From Siphonodentalium dalli (taxonomy: Eukaryota > Mollusca > Scaphopoda > Gadilida > Siphonodentaliidae): DNA of 64,000 nt. Location: contig CP136069.1 of assembly GCA_032622095.1 (NCBI GenBank), positions 159,577,043 to 159,641,042 on the forward strand, in the 5' to 3' direction. A program made the translations under genes and the position numbers. Shown in pieces: positions 49,136 through 64,000 of the stretch (its first letter is position 1; each line of letters opens with the position of its first letter). Below the pieces are notes generated by a model. That model was not told where the DNA came from, ran no database searches, and saw only the letters and a program-made list of their open reading frames with translations.

Positions 49136-49865
49136 CTTTAATATACTAAAAAATATGAGGCCTGGTTTAGGGGCTAAATGTTTGATAAAAGTAGATAGTT
49201 TCCAATATTTTATTATATAAACACCAACACCGGCAGAGGAAACTGTTAAAAATTCTAATTGATTTCTCTATCCGACTTCACTAAATTCATGAAATATTGT
49301 AATACCATGAAATATTTCTGATCTAACATCTGGTTTTGATCGATAAAAATTATTATTTGACAACGTAATGGTGATGTAACCAGGCAGAATCAAACACAAG
49401 GCTTTCAGCATTGTCCTCTTTGAATCCTTCAGAATAATATATAAGGCAATAATTGTTGATGTGTTAATTGTTGACGAGAATTATTTTTCCGTAAAATGAT
49501 TCGCTAGTGGTCAGCATTATCATGTAATACATTGTATAACATTATATTTATTCCCTGTTGGTTTTGTTGGGTGTACATGGTTATTCGATTCCGTGTTCTT
49601 CTGCATTCATGAACAGTATAGATGACCAAGACGTGACCCGGTGTCAGGACTCTGAACAGATTCTCGTGTTTGGATTCTCTCCCTGAATTCGGGGAGTGAG
49701 AATCAAAACCCGCATACATGTTCCTGGCCTGTTCTCAAGGGTTCGAATCACCAACAACCTGATTGCGGTTTTAGGTCCGGGTAATTGGGTCATTCATGAA
49801 CAATCAAGAACGCGAACTTAAATACACCAATTTAGTGAGAGATACACAGGTGATGTAGGCATTAA
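49136..49865. other. Intergenic spacer, nothing recognised
   Basis: AT-rich and non-coding, leading into the minisatellite. Confidence 0.5.
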
Positions 49866-51940
49866 TCTGTGGACCTGGCGAGGGAATGATAAATCTGGAC
49901 TGGGCGAGGGAATGATAAATCTGGACTGGGCGAGGGAATGATAAATCTGTGGACCGGGTGAGGAAATGATAAATCTGGACTGGGTGAGGGAATGTTAAAT
50001 CTGTGGACCGGGTGAGGAAATGATAAATCTGGACCGGGTGAAGGAATGATAAATCTGTGGACCGGGTGAGGAAATGATAAATCTGGACCGGGTGAAGGAA
50101 TGATAAATCTGTGGACCGGGCGAGGGAATGATAAATCTGTGGACCGGGTGAGGAAATGATAAATCTGGACCGGGTGAGGAAATGATAAATCTGGACCGGG
50201 TGAGGAAATGATAAATCTGGACTGGGTGAGGAAATGATAAATCTGGACCGGGTGAGGAAATGATAAATCTGGACCGGGTGAGGGAATGATAAATCTGTGG
50301 ACAGGGTGAGGAAATGATAAATCTGGACCGGGTGAGGGAATGATAAATCTGTGGACAGGGTGAGGGAATGATAAATCTGTGGACAGGGTGAGGGAATGAT
50401 AAATCTGTGGACCGGGTGAGGGAATGATAAATCTGGACTGGGTGAGGAAATGATAAATCTGGACTGGGTGAGGGAATGATAAATCTGTGGACCGGGTGAG
50501 GGAATGATAAATCTGGACTGGGTGAGGGAATGATAAATCTGTGGACAGGGTGAGGGAATGATAAATATGGACAGGGTGAGGGAATGATAAATCTGGACAG
50601 GGTGAGGGAATGATAAATCTGTGGACCGGGTGAGGGAATGATAAATCTGGACTGGGTGAGGGAATGATAAATCTGTGGACAGGGTGAGGGAATGATAAAT
50701 ATGGACAGGGTGAGGGAATGATAAATCTGGACCGGGTGAGGGAATGATAAATCTGGACTGGGTGAGGAAATGATAAATCTGGACTGGGTGAGGGAATGAT
50801 AAATCTGTGGACCGGGTGAGGGAATGATAAATCTGGACTGGGTGAGGGAATGATAAATCTGTGGACAGGGTGAGGGAATGATAAATCTGGACAGGGTGAG
50901 GGAATGATAAATCTGGACAGGGTGAGGGAATGATAAATCTGTGGACAGGGTGAGGAAATGATAAATCTGGACTGGGTGAGGGAATGATAAATCTGTGGAC
51001 AGGGTGAGGGAATGATAAATCTGGACAGGGTGAGGGAATGATAAATCTGGACAGGGTGAGGGAATGATAAATCTGGACAGGGTGAGGAAATGATAAATCT
51101 GGACTGGGTGAGGAAATGATAAATCTGGACTGGGTGAGGAAATGATAAATCTGGACTGGGTGAGGGAATGATAAATCTGTGGACCGGGTGAGGAAATGAT
51201 AAATCTGGACCGGGTGAGGGAATGATAAATCTGGACCGGGTGAGGGAATGATAAATCTGGACAGGGTGAGGAAATGATAAATCTGGACTGGGTGAGGAAA
51301 TGATAAATCTGGACTGGGTGAGGAAATGATAAATCTGTGGACCGGGTGAGAGATTGATAAATCTGGACAGGGTGAGGGAATGATAAATCAGGACTGTGTG
51401 AGGGAATGATAAATCTGTGGACCGGGGAGGGATTGATAAATCTGGACCGGGTGAGGGAATGATAAATCTGTGGACCGGGTGAGGTAATGATAAATCTGTG
51501 GACCGGGGAGGGATTGATAAATCTGGACAGGGTGAGGGAATGATAAATCTGTGGACAGGGTGAGGGAATGATAAATCTGTGGACAGGGTGAGGGAATGAT
51601 CAATCTGTGGACAGGGTGAGGGAATGATAAATCTGTGGACAGGGTGAGGGAATGATAAATCTGTGGACAGGGAGAGAGAATGATAAATATGGACTGGGTG
51701 AGAGATTGATAAATCGGGATTGGGTGAGAGATTGATAAATCTTGACAGGGTGAGGGAAGGATAAATCTGGACTGGGAGAGGGATTGATAAATCTGGACTG
51801 GGAGAGAGAATGATAGATCTGGATGGGGTGAGAGATTGATAAATCGGGATTTGGTGTGAGATTGATAAATCTTGACAGGGTGAGGGAAGGATAAATCTGG
51901 ACTGGGAGAGGGATTGATAAATCGGGAATGATAAATCTGG

Positions 51941-52012
51941 ATAATGATGATTTATTCTCATAATTCGCATGAACATCGAGAAGTACAGAGAAAGAAGTAT
52001 TTACAAAAGAAC
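51941..52012. repeat. Non-satellite island 1 within the minisatellite
   Basis: 72 bp unrelated to the unit ('ttattctcataattcgcatg', 'gtacagagaaagaagtattt'). It recurs at 52449-52520, exactly 508 bp away, with matching flanking units, so a block of about 508 bp was duplicated. Confidence 0.92.
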
Positions 52013-52448
52013 ATATGGACAGGGTGAGGGAATGATAAATATGGACAGGGAGAGAGAATGATAAATCTGGACAGGGTGAGAGATTGATAAATCTTGACAG
52101 GGTGAGGGAAGGATAAATCTGGACTGGGAGAGGGATTGATAAATCTGGACTGGGAGAGGGATTGATAAATCTGGACTGGGAGAGGGAATGATAGATCTGG
52201 ATGGGGTGAGAGATTGATAAATCGGGATTTGGTGAGAGATTGATAAATCTTGACAGGGTGAGGGAAGGATAAATGTGGACTGGGAGAGGGATTGATAAAT
52301 CTGGACTGGGAGAGGGAATGATAGATCTGGATGGGGTGAGAGATTGATAAATCGGGATTTGGTGTGAGATTGATAAATCTTGACAGGGTGAGGGAAGGAT
52401 AAATCTGGACTGGGAGAGGGATTGATAAATCGGGAATGATAAATCTGG

Positions 52449-52520
52449 ATAATGATGATTTATTCTCATAATTCGCATGAACATCGAGAAGTACAGAGAA
52501 AGAAGTATTTACAAAAGAAC
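52449..52520. repeat. Non-satellite island 2 within the minisatellite
   Basis: Second copy of the 72-bp island. It looks identical by eye to the copy at 51941. Confidence 0.92.
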
Positions 52521-55500
52521 ATATGGACAGGGTGAGGGAATGATAAATATGGACAGGGAGAGAGAATGATAAATCTGGACAGGGTGAGAGATTGATAAAT
52601 CGGGAATGATAAATCTGGACAGGGTGAGGGAATGATAAATATGGACCGGGTGAGGGAATGAGAAATATGGACCGGGTGAGGAAATGATAAATCTGTGGAC
52701 CGGGTGAGGAAATGATAAATCTGTGGACCGGGTGAGGGAATGATAAATATGGACAGGGTGAGGAAATGATAAATCTGTGGACCGGGTGAAGGAATGATAA
52801 ATATGGACAGGGTGAGGGAATGATAAATATGGACAGGGTGAGGGAATGAGAAATATGGACAGGGTGAGAGATTGATAAATCTGGACTGGGAGAGGGAATG
52901 AGAAATATGGACAGGGTGAGGGAATGATAAATCTGGACAGGGTGAGGGAATGATAAATCTGGACAGGGTGAGGGAATGATAAATCTGTGGACCGGGTGAG
53001 GGAATGATAAATCTGGACAGGGTGAGGGAATGATAAATCTGGACAGGGTGAGGAAATGATAAATCTGGACTGGGTGAGGGAATGATAAATCTGGACAGGG
53101 TGAGGGAATGATAAATCTGTGGACCGGGTGAGGGAATGATAAATATGGACAGGGTGAGGGAATGATAAATCTGGACAGGGTGAGGGAATGATAAATCTGG
53201 ATTGGGTGAGGAAATGATAAATATGGACAGGGTGAGGGAATGATAAATCTGGACTGGGTGAGGGAATGATAAATCTGTGGACCGGGTGAAGGAATGATAA
53301 ATATGGACAGGGTGAGGGAATGATAAATCTGTGGACCGGGTGAAGGAATGATAAATATGGACAGGGTGAGGGAATGATAAATATGGACAGGGTGAGGGAA
53401 TGAGAAATATGGACAGGGTGAGAGATTGATAAATCTGGACTGGGAGAGGGAATGAGAAATATGGACAGGGTGAGGGAATGATAAATCTGGACAGGGTGAG
53501 GGAATGATAAATCTGGACAGGGTGAGGGAATGATAAATCTGTGGACCGGGTGAGGGAATGATAAATCTGGACAGGGTGAGGGAATGATAAATCTGGACAG
53601 GGTGAGGGAATGATAAATCTGGACAGGGTGAGGGAATGATAAATCTGGACAGGGTGAGGGAATGATAAATCTGGATTGGGTGAGGGAATGAGAAATATGG
53701 ACAGGGTGAGAGATTGATAAATCTGGACTGGGAGAGGAAATGAGAAATATGGACAGGGTGAGGGAATGATAAATCTGGACAGGGTGAGGGAATGAGAAAT
53801 ATGGACAGGGTGAGGGAATGATAAATATGGACAGGGTGAGGGAATGAGAAATATGGACAGGGTGAGAGATTGATAAATCTGGACTGGGAGAGGAAATGAG
53901 AAATATGGACAGGGTGAGGGAATGATAAATCTGGACAGGGTGAGGAAATGAGAAATATGGACAGGGTGAGGGAATGATAAATGTGGACTGGGTGAGGGAA
54001 TGATCAATCTGGACAGGGTGAGGGAATGATCAATCTGTGGACCGGGTGAGGGAATGATAAATTTGGACAGGGTGAGGGAATGATAAATCTGGACAGGGTG
54101 AGGGAATGATAAATCTGGACTGGGTGAGGGAATGATAAATATGGACAGGGTGAGGGAATGATAAATCTGGACAGGGTGAGAGATTGATAAATCTGGACTG
54201 GGAGAGGGAATGATAAATCTGGACAGGGTGAGGGAATGATAAATCTGGACAGGGTGAGGGAATGATCAATCTGGACAGGGTGAGGGAATGATAAATCTGT
54301 GGACCGGGTGAGGGAATGATAAATCTGGACAGGGTGAGGGAATGATAAATTTGGACAGGGTGAGGGAATGATAAATGTGGACAGGGTGAGGGAATGATAA
54401 ATCTGGACAGGGTGAGGGAATGATAAATGTGGACCGGGTGAGGGAATGATAAATCTGTGGACCGGGTGAGGGAATGATAAATCTGTGGACCGGGTGAGGG
54501 AATGATAAATCTGGACAGGGTGAGGGAATGATAAATCTGGACAGGGTGCGGGAATGATAAATCTGGACTGGGCGAGGGAATGATAAATCTGGACAGGGTG
54601 AGGGAATGATAAATGTGGACTGGGTGAGGGAATGATACATCTGGACAGGGTGAGGGAATGATAAATCTGGACAGGGTGAGGGAATGATAAATCTGTGGAC
54701 AGGGTGAGGGAATGATAAATGTGGACAGGGTGAGGGAATGATAAATGTGGACAGGGTGAGGGAATGATAAATGTGGACAGGGTGAGGGAATGATAAATGT
54801 GGACAGGGCGAGGGAATGATAAATGTGGACAGGGTGAGGGAATGATAAATGTGGACTGGGTGAGGTAATGATAAATCTGGACAGGGTGAGGGAATGATAA
54901 ATCTGGACTGGGCGAGGGAATGATAAATCTGGACAGGGTGAGGGAATGATAAATCTGGACTGGGTGAGGGAATGATACATCTGGACAGGGTGAGGGAATG
55001 ATAAATCTGGACAGGGTGAGGGAATGATAAATCTGTGGACAGGGTGAGGGAATGATAAATGTGGACAGGGTGAGGGAATGATAAATCTGGACAGGGTGAG
55101 GGAATGATAAATCTGGACAGGGTGAGGGAATGATAAATCTGGACAGGGTGAGGGAATGATAAATGTGGACCGGGTGAGGGAATGATAAATCTGGACAGGG
55201 TGAGGGAATGATAAATCTGGACTGGGTGAGGGAATGATAAATCTGTGGACAGGGTGAGGGAATGATAAATCTGGACAGGGTGAGGGAATGATAAATGTGG
55301 ACAGGGTGAGGGAATGATAAATCTGGACAGGGTGAGGGAATGATAAATTTGGACAGGGTGAGGGAATGATAAATCTGTGGACCGGGTGAGGGAATGATAA
55401 ATCTGGACTGGGTGAGGGAATGTTAAATCTGTGGACCGGGTGAGGGAATGATAAATCTGGACAGGGTGAGGGAATGATCAATCTGGACAGGGTGAAGGAA

Positions 55501-58500
55501 TGATAAATCTGGACAGGGTGAGGGAATGATCAATCTGGACTGGGTGAGGGAATGATAAATATGGACAGGGTGAGGGAATGATAAATATGGACAGGGTGAG
55601 GGAATGATAAATCTGGATTGGGTGAGGGAATGATAAATCTGTGGACAGGGTGAGGTAATGATAAATCTGGACAGGGTGAGGGAATGATCAATCTGGACAG
55701 GGTGAGGGAATGATAAATCTGTGGACAGGGTGAGGGAATGATAAATCTGTGGACAGGGTGAGGGAATGATAAATCTGGACCGGGTGAGGGAATGATAAAT
55801 CTGGACAGGGTGAGGGAATGATCAATCTGGACAGGGTGAGGGAATGATAAATCTGGACAGGGTGAGGGAATGATAAATCTGGACAGGGTGAGGGAATGAT
55901 AAATCTGGACTGGGTGAGGGAATGATAAATATGGACAGGGTGAGGGAATGATAAATATGGACAGGGTGAGGGAATGATAAATCTGGACAGGGTGAGGGAA
56001 TGATAAATCTGGACTGGGTGAGGGAATGATAAATCTGGACTGGGTGAGGGAATGATAAATATGGACAGGGTGAGGGAATGATAAATCTGGATTGGGTGAG
56101 GGAATGATAAATCTGGACCGGGTGAGGGAATGATAAATCTGGACCGGGTGAGGGAATGAGAAATATGGACAGGGTGAGAGATTGATAAATCTGGACTGGG
56201 AGAGGGAATGAGAAATATGGACAGGGTGAGGGAATGATAAATATGGACAGGGTGAGGGAATGATAAATCTGGACAGGGTGAGGGAATGATAAATCTGGAC
56301 TGGGTGAGGGAATGATAAATCTGTGGACAGGGTGAGGGGATGATAAATCTGTGGACAGGGTGAGGGAATGATAAATCTGGACAGGGTGAGGGAATGATAA
56401 ATCTGGACTGGGTGAGGGAATGATAAATCTGGACTGGGTGAGGGAATGATCAATCTGGACAGGGTGAGGGAATGATAAATCTGGACAGGGTGAGGGAATG
56501 ATAAATCTGGACAGGGTGAGGGAATGATAAATCTGGACTGGGTGAGGAAATGATAAATCTGGACAGGGTGAGGGAATGATCAATCTGGACAGGGTGAGGG
56601 AATGATAAATATGGACAGGGTGAGGGAATGATAAATCTGGACAGGGTGAGGGAATGATAAATATGGACAGGGTGAGGGAATGATAAATCTGGACAGGGTG
56701 AGGGAATGATAAATCTGGACTGGGTGAGGGAATGATAAATCTGGACAGGGTGAGGGAATGATCAATCTGGACAGGGTGAGGGAATGATCAATCTGGACAG
56801 GGTGAGGGAATGATAAATATGGACAGGGTGAGGGAATGATAAATCTGGACAGGGTGAGGGAATGATAAATATGGACAGGGTGAGGGAATGATAAATCTGG
56901 ACAGGGTGAGGGAATGATAAATCTGGACTGGGTGAGGGAATGATAAATCTGGACTGGGTGAGGGAATGATAAATCTGGACAGGGTGAGGGAATGATCAAT
57001 CTGGACAGGGTGAGGGAATGATCAATCTGGACAGGGTGAGGGAATGATAAATCTGGACAGGGTGAGGGAATGATAAATCTGGACAGGGTGAGGGAATGAT
57101 AAATCTGGACTGGGTGAGGGAATGATCAATCTGGACAGGGTGAGGGAATGATAAATCTGGACAGGGTGAGGGAATGATCAATCTGGACAGGGTGAGGGAA
57201 TGATAAATATGGACAGGGTGAGGGAATGATCAATCTGGACAGGGTGAGGGAATGATAAATCTGGACAGGGTGAAGGAATGATAAATCTGGATTGGGTGAG
57301 GGAATGATAAATCTGGACTGGGTGAGGAAATGATAAATCTGGACAGGGTGAGGAAATGATAAATCTGGACTGGGTGAGGGAATGATCAATCTGGACAGGG
57401 TGAAGGAATGATAAATCTGGACTGGGTGAAGGAATGATCAATCTGGACAGGGTGAGGAAATGATAAATCTGGACTGGGTGAGGGAATGATCAATCTGGAC
57501 AGGGTGAAGGAATGATAAATCTGTGGACCGGGTGAGGAAATGATAAATCTGGACCGGGTGAGGGAATGATAAATATGGACAGGGTGAGGGAATGATAAAT
57601 CTGGACTGGGTGAGGGAATGATAAATCTGGACAGGGTGAGGGAATGATAAATCTGGACAGGGTGAGGTAATGATAAATATGGACAGGGTGAGGAAATGAT
57701 AAATCTGGACAGGGTGAGGGAATGATAAATCTGGACAGGGTGAGGGAATGATAAATCTGGACTGGGTGAGGAAATGATAAATCTGTGGACAGGGTGAGGG
57801 AATGATAAATCTGTGGACAGGGTGAGGGAATGATAAATCTGGACAGGGTGAGGGAATGATAAATCTGGACAGGGTGAGGGAATGATAAATCTGGATTGGG
57901 TGAGGAAATGATAAATATGGACAGGGTGAGGGAATGATAAATCTGGACTGGGTGAGGAAATGATAAATCTGGACAGGGTGAGGAAATGATAAATCTGGAC
58001 AGGGTGAGGGAATGATAAATCTGGACCGGGTGAGGTAATGATAAATATGGACCGGGTGAGGGAATGATAAATCTGGACAGGGTGAGGGAATGATAAATCT
58101 GGACAGGGTGAGGGAATGATAAATCTGGATTGGGTGAGGAAATGATAAATATGGACAGGGTGAGGGAATGATAAATCTGGACTGGGTGAGGGAATGATAA
58201 ATCTGGACAGGGTGAGGGAATGATAAATCTGGACAGGGTGAGGGAATGATAAATCTGGATTGGGTGAGGGAATGATAAATATGGACAGGGTGAGGGAATG
58301 ATAAATATGGACAGGGTGAGGGAATGATAAATCTGGATTGGGTGAGGGAATGATAAATCTGTGGACAGGGTGAGGGAATGATAAATCTGGATTGGGTGAG
58401 GGAATGATAAATCTGTGGACAGGGTGAGGGAATGATAAATCTGGATTGGGTGAGGGAATGATAAATCTGTGGACAGGGTGAGGTAATGATAAATCTGGAC

Positions 58501-61500
58501 AGGGTGAGGGAATGATAAATCTGGACAGGGTGAGGGAATGATAAATCTGGACAGGGTGAGGTAATGATAAATATGGACAGGGTGAGGGAATGATAAATCT
58601 GTGGACAGGGTGAAGGAATGATAAATCTGTGGACAGGGTGAGGGAATGATAAATCTGGACAGGGTGAGGGAATGATAAATCTGGACAGGGTGAGGGAATG
58701 ATAAATCTGGATTGGGTGAGGAAATGATAAATATGGACAGGGTGAGGGAATGATAAATCTGGACTGGGTGAGGGAATGATAAATATGGACAGGGTGAGGG
58801 AATGATAAATCTGGACAGGGTGAGGGAATGATAAATCTGGACTGGGTGAGGGAATGATAAATCTGGACTGGGTGAGGGAATGATAAATCTGGACAGGGTG
58901 AGGGAATGATAAATCTGGATTGGGTGAGGGAATGATAAATATGGACAGGGTGAGGGAATGATAAATCTGGACAGGGTGAGGGAATGATAAATCTGGACCG
59001 GGTGAGGGAATGATAAATCTGGACCGGGTGAGGTAATGATAAATATGGACAGGGTGAGGGAATGATAAATCTGGACAGGGTGAGGGAATGATAAATCTGG
59101 ACTGGGTGAGGGAATGATAAATATGGACAGGGTGAGGGAATGATAAATATGGACAGGGTGAGGGAATGATAAATCTGGACAGGGTGAGGGAATGATAAAT
59201 CTGGACCGGGTGAGGGAATGATAAATCTGTGGACTGGGTGAGGGAATGATAAATCTGTGGACCGGGTGAGGGAATGATAAATCTGTGGACAGGGTGAGGG
59301 AATGATAAATTTGGACAGGGTGAGGAAATGAGAAATATGGACAGGGTGAGGGAATGATAAATCTGGACAGGGTGAGGAAATGAGAAATATGGACAGGGTG
59401 AGGGAATGATAAATGTGGACTGGGTGAGGGAATGATAAATCTGGACTGGGTGAGGGAATGATCAATCTGGACAGGGTGAGGGAATGATAAATTTGGACAG
59501 GGTGAGGAAATGAGAAATATGGACAGGGTGAGGGAATGATAAATCTGGACAGGGTGAGGGAATGATAAATCTGGACAGGGTGAGGGAATGATCAATCTGG
59601 ACAGGGTGAGGGAATGATCAATCTGGACAGGGTGAGGGAATGATAAATCTGGACTGGGTGAGGGAATGATAAATCTGGACAGGGTGAGGGAATGATCAAT
59701 CTGGACCGGGTGAGGAAATGATAAATGTGGACAGGGTGAGGGAATGATCAATCTGGACAGGGTGAGGAAATGATAAATCTGGACAGGGTGAGGGAATGAT
59801 AAATCTGGACAGGGTGAGGGAATGATCAATCTGGACAGGGTGAGGGAATGATAAATCTGGACAGGGTGAGGGAATGATCAATCTGGACAGGGTGAGGGAA
59901 TGATAAATCTGGACAGGGTGAGGGAATGATAAATCTGGACTGGGTGAGGGAATGATCAATCTGGACAGGGTGAGGGAATGATAAATCTGGACAGGGTGAG
60001 GGAATGATAAATATGGACAGGGTGAGGGAATGATAAATCTGGACAGGGTGAGGGAATGATCAATCTGGACAGGGTGAGGGAATGATAAATCTGGACAGGG
60101 TGAGGGAATGATAAATCTGGACAGGGTGAGGGAATGATAAATTTGGACAGGGTGAGGGAATGATAAATCTGTGGACTGGGTGAGGGAATGATAAATCTGG
60201 ACAGGGTGAGGGAATGATAAATCTGGACAGGGTGAGGGAATGATAAATCTGGACAGGGTGAGGGAATGATCAATCTGGACAGGGTGAGGGAATGATAAAT
60301 CTGGACAGGGTGAGGGAATGATAAATCTGGACTGGGTGAGGGAATGATCAATCTGGACAGGGTGAGGGAATGATAAATCTGGACAGGGTGAGGGAATGAT
60401 AAATATGGACAGGGTGAGGGAATGATAAATCTGGACAGGGTGAGGGAATGATCAATCTGGACAGGGTGAGGGAATGATAAATCTGGACAGGGTGAGGGAA
60501 TGATAAATCTGGACTGGGTGAGGGAATGATAAATCTGGACAGGGTGAGGGAATGATAAATTTGGACAGGGTGAGGGAATGATAAATCTGTGGACCGGGTG
60601 AGGGAATGATAAATCTGGACAGGGTGAGGGAATGATAAATCTGGACAGGGTGAGGGAATGATAAATCTGTGGACAGGGTGAGGGAATGATAAATCTGGAC
60701 TGGGTGAGGTAATGATAAATCTGGACTGGGTGAGGTAATGATAAATCTGGACAGGGTGAGGGAATGATAAATCTGGACTGGGTGAGGTAATGATAAATCT
60801 GGACAGGGTGAGGGAATGATAAATCTGGACAGGGTGAGGGAATGATAAATCTGGACCGGGTGAGGGAATGATAAATCTGGACAGGGTGAGGGAATGATAA
60901 ATCTGGACAGGGTGAGGGAATGATAAATCTGGACAGGGTGAGGGAATGATAAATCTGTGGACAGGGTGAGGGAATGATAAATCTGGACTGGGTGAGGGAA
61001 TGATAAATCTGGACTGGGTGAGGGAATGATAAATCTGGACAGGGTGAGGGAATGATAAATCTGGACAGGGTGAGGGAATGATAAATCTGGACAGGGTGAG
61101 GGAATGATAAATCTGGACAGGGTGAGGGAATGATAAATCTGGACAGGGTGAGGGAATGATAAATCTGGACAGGGTGAGGGAATGATAAATCTGGACTGGG
61201 TGAGGGAATGATAAATCTGTGGACAGGGTGAGGGAATGATCAATCTGGACAGGGTGAGGGAATGATCAATCTGGACAGGGTGAGGGAATGATAAATCTGG
61301 ACAGGGTGAGGGAATGATAAATCTGGACAGGGTGAGGGAATGATAAATCTGTGGACAGGGTGAGGGAATGATAAATCTGGACAGGGTGAGGGAATGATAA
61401 ATCTGGACAGGGTGAGGGAATGATAAATCTGGACAGGGTGAGGGAATGATAAATCTGGACTGGGTGAGGGAATGATAAATCTGGACAGGGTGAGGGAATG

Positions 61501-64000
61501 ATAAATCTGGACAGGGTGAGGGAATGATAAATCTGGACAGGGTGAGGGAATGATAAATCTGGACAGGGTGAGGGAATGATAAATCTGTGGACAGGGTGAG
61601 GGAATGATAAATCTGGACTGGGTGAGGGAATGATAAATCTGGACTGGGTGAGGGAATGATAAATCTGGACAGGGTGAGGGAATGATAAATATGGACAGGG
61701 TGAGGGAATGATAAATCTGGACAGGGTGAGGGAATGATAAATCTGGACAGGGTGAGGGAATGATAAATCTGGACAGGGTGAGGGAATGATAAATCTGGAC
61801 AGGGTGAGGGAATGATAAATCTGGACTGGGTGAGGGAATGATAAATCTGGACAGGGTGAGGGAATGATAAATCTGGATTGGGTGAGGGAATGAGAAATAT
61901 GGACAGGGTGAGAGATTGATAAATCTGGACAGGGTGAGGGAATGATAAATCTGGACAGGGTGAGGGAATGATAAATCTGGATTGGGTGAGGGAATGAGAA
62001 ATATGGACAGGGTGAGAGATTGATAAATCTGGACAGGGTGAGGGAATGATAAATCTGGACAGGGTGAGGGAATGATAAATCTGGATTGGGTGAGGGAATG
62101 AGAAATATGGACAGGGTGAGAGATTGATAAATCTGGACAGGGTGAGGGAATGATAAATATGGACAGGGTGAGGGAATGATAAATCTGGACAGGGTGAGGG
62201 AATGATAAATCTGGACAGGGTGAGGGAATGATAAATCTGGACAGGGTGAGGGAATGAGAAATATGGACAGGGTGAGGGAATGATAAATCTGGACAGGGTG
62301 AGGGAATGATAAATCTGGACAGGGTGAGGGAATGATAAATCTGGATTGGGTGAGGGAATGAGAAATATGGACAGGGTGAGAGATTGATAAATCTGGACTG
62401 GGAGAGGAAATGAGAAATATGGACAGGGTGAGGGAATGATAAATCTGGACAGGGTGAGGGAATGAGAAATATGGACAGGGTGAGGGAATGATAAATATGG
62501 ACAGGGTGAGGGAATGAGAAATATGGACAGGGTGAGAGATTGATAAATCTGGACTGGGAGAGGAAATGAGAAATATGGACAGGGTGAGGGAATGATAAAT
62601 CTGGACAGGGTGAGGAAATGAGAAATATGGACAGGGTGAGGGAATGATAAATGTGGACTGGGTGAGGGAATGATCAATCTGGACAGGGTGAGGGAATGAT
62701 AAATCTGGATTGGGTGAGGGAATGATAAATCTGTGGACCGGGTGAGGGAATGATAAATCTGTGGACAGGGTGAGGGAATGATAAATTTGGACAGGGTGAG
62801 GAAATGAGAAATATGGACAGGGTGAGGGAATGATAAATCTGGACAGGGTGAGGAAATGAGAAATCTGGACAGGGTGAGGAAATGATAAATCTGGACAGGG
62901 TGAGGGAATGATAAATTTGGACAGGGTGAGGAAATGAGAAATATGGACAGGGTGAGGGAATGATCAATCTGGACAGGGTGAGGGAATGATAAATCTGGAC
63001 AGGGTGAGGGAATGATAAATCTGTGGACAGGGTGAGGAAATGAGAAATATGGACAGGGTGAGGGAATGATAAATCTGGACAGGGTGAGGAAATGAGAAAT
63101 ATGGACAGGGTGAGGGAATGATAAATCTGTGGACAGGGTGAGGGAATGATAAATCTGTGGACAGGGTGAGGGAATGATAAATATGGACAGGGTGAGGGAA
63201 TGATAAATCTGGACAGGGTGAGGAAATGAGAAATATGGACAGGGTGAGGGAATGATAAATCTGTGGACCGGGTGAGGGAATGATCAATCTGTGGACCGGG
63301 TGAGGGAATGATAAATCTGGACCGGGTGAGGGAATGATAAATCTGGACAGGGTGAGGGAATGATAAATCTGGACAGGGTGAGGAAATGATAAATCTGGAC
63401 AGGGTGAGGGAATGATAAATATGGACAGGGTGAGGAAATGATAAATCTGGACAGGGTGAGGGAATGATAAATCTGGACAGGGTGAGGGAATGATAAATCT
63501 GGACAGGGTGAGGGAATGATAAATCTGGACTGGGTGAGGGAATGATAAATCTGTGGACCGGGTGAGGTAATGATAAATCTGGACAGGGTGAGGGAATGAT
63601 AAATCTGTGGACCGGGTGAGGGAATGATAAATCTGGACAGGGTGAGGGAATGATAAATCTGGACAGGGTGAGGGAATGATAAATCTGGACAGGGTGAGGG
63701 AATGATAAATCTGTGGACCGGGTGAGGGAATGATAAATATGGACAGGGTGAGGGAATGATAAATCTGGACAGGGTGAGGGAATGATAAATCTGTGGACCG
63801 GGTGAGGTAATGATAAATCTGGACAGGGTGAGGGAATGATAAATCTGTGGACCGGGTGAGGGAATGATAAATATGGACAGGGTGAGGGAATGATAAATCT
63901 GGACCGGGTGAGGGAATGATAAATCTGGACAGGGTGAGGGAATGATAAATCTGTGGACAGGGTGAGGAAATGAGAAATATGGACAGGGTGAGGGAATGAT

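Larger units (their letters stand above)
49866..64000. repeat. Giant 26/29-bp minisatellite (over 14 kb), open at right edge
   Basis: Roughly 530 units. The common 26-bp unit is 'gataaatctggacagggtga' plus 'gggaat'. A 29-bp variant has CTGTGG for CTGG, usually with ACCGGG. Other recurrent variants are ctggactggg, atggac with gagaaat, and gatcaat for gataaat. The edge nearest 51680-52600 is the most diverged. On the minus strand no frame of the common unit has a stop, and 26 and 29 both leave remainder 2 modulo 3, so long open frames of Pro/Ser-rich 26-residue repeats arise automatically. They end only at 'gatcaat' units. I do not regard them as genes. The true array length is unknown. Confidence 0.98.

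Overview
The window is nuclear DNA from an animal with a repeat-rich, AT-leaning genome, most likely a marine invertebrate. It has one spliced housekeeping gene with standard GT-AG introns, metazoan-type LINE and hAT remnants, and many small inverted-repeat elements. A tandem family built on 'CCGGATGATAACTTTAG' with GTCC-rich leaders recalls repeats I have seen in mollusc and other lophotrochozoan sequence, but the sequence does not fix the phylum.

The only host gene I can support is ATP5F1D, the delta subunit of mitochondrial F1 ATP synthase, on the + strand. Its four coding exons (21419-21553, 40170-40323, 41173-41261, 46503-46622) join in phase into a 165-residue protein. Intron 1 is about 18.6 kb and intron 3 about 5.2 kb, and both are packed with transposons.

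Layout. 1-1411: end of a 40-bp tandem array. 1412-21000: intergenic DNA with short TTAA-target elements (families A, C, D, E, S), TA-target snapback elements (B), a 5'-truncated LINE (6767-8200), longer inverted-repeat elements F and G, and a second LINE family (17402-19007, minus) carrying an A insertion. 21419-46622: ATP5F1D. Its introns hold a nested stack (J in H in I), the neighbouring element T, a second copy of the LINE, a hAT transposon with element L inside it, elements M, V, N, O, U and K, and more A, B, C and D copies. 46623-49865: downstream flank with a hAT-like element (P) and element Q. 49866-64000: one huge 26/29-bp minisatellite that runs off the window.

Family letters are local names. 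A and S have AGG-type ends and C, D and E have CCC-type ends, all with TTAA target duplications. B has TA target duplications. O and P have 8-bp duplications, I and T 5-bp, and L 6-bp. Repeated copies inside the window give several internal 'empty site' comparisons that prove element boundaries without outside data. I found no retroviral, LTR, Polinton or CRISPR sequence and no RNA gene I could support.
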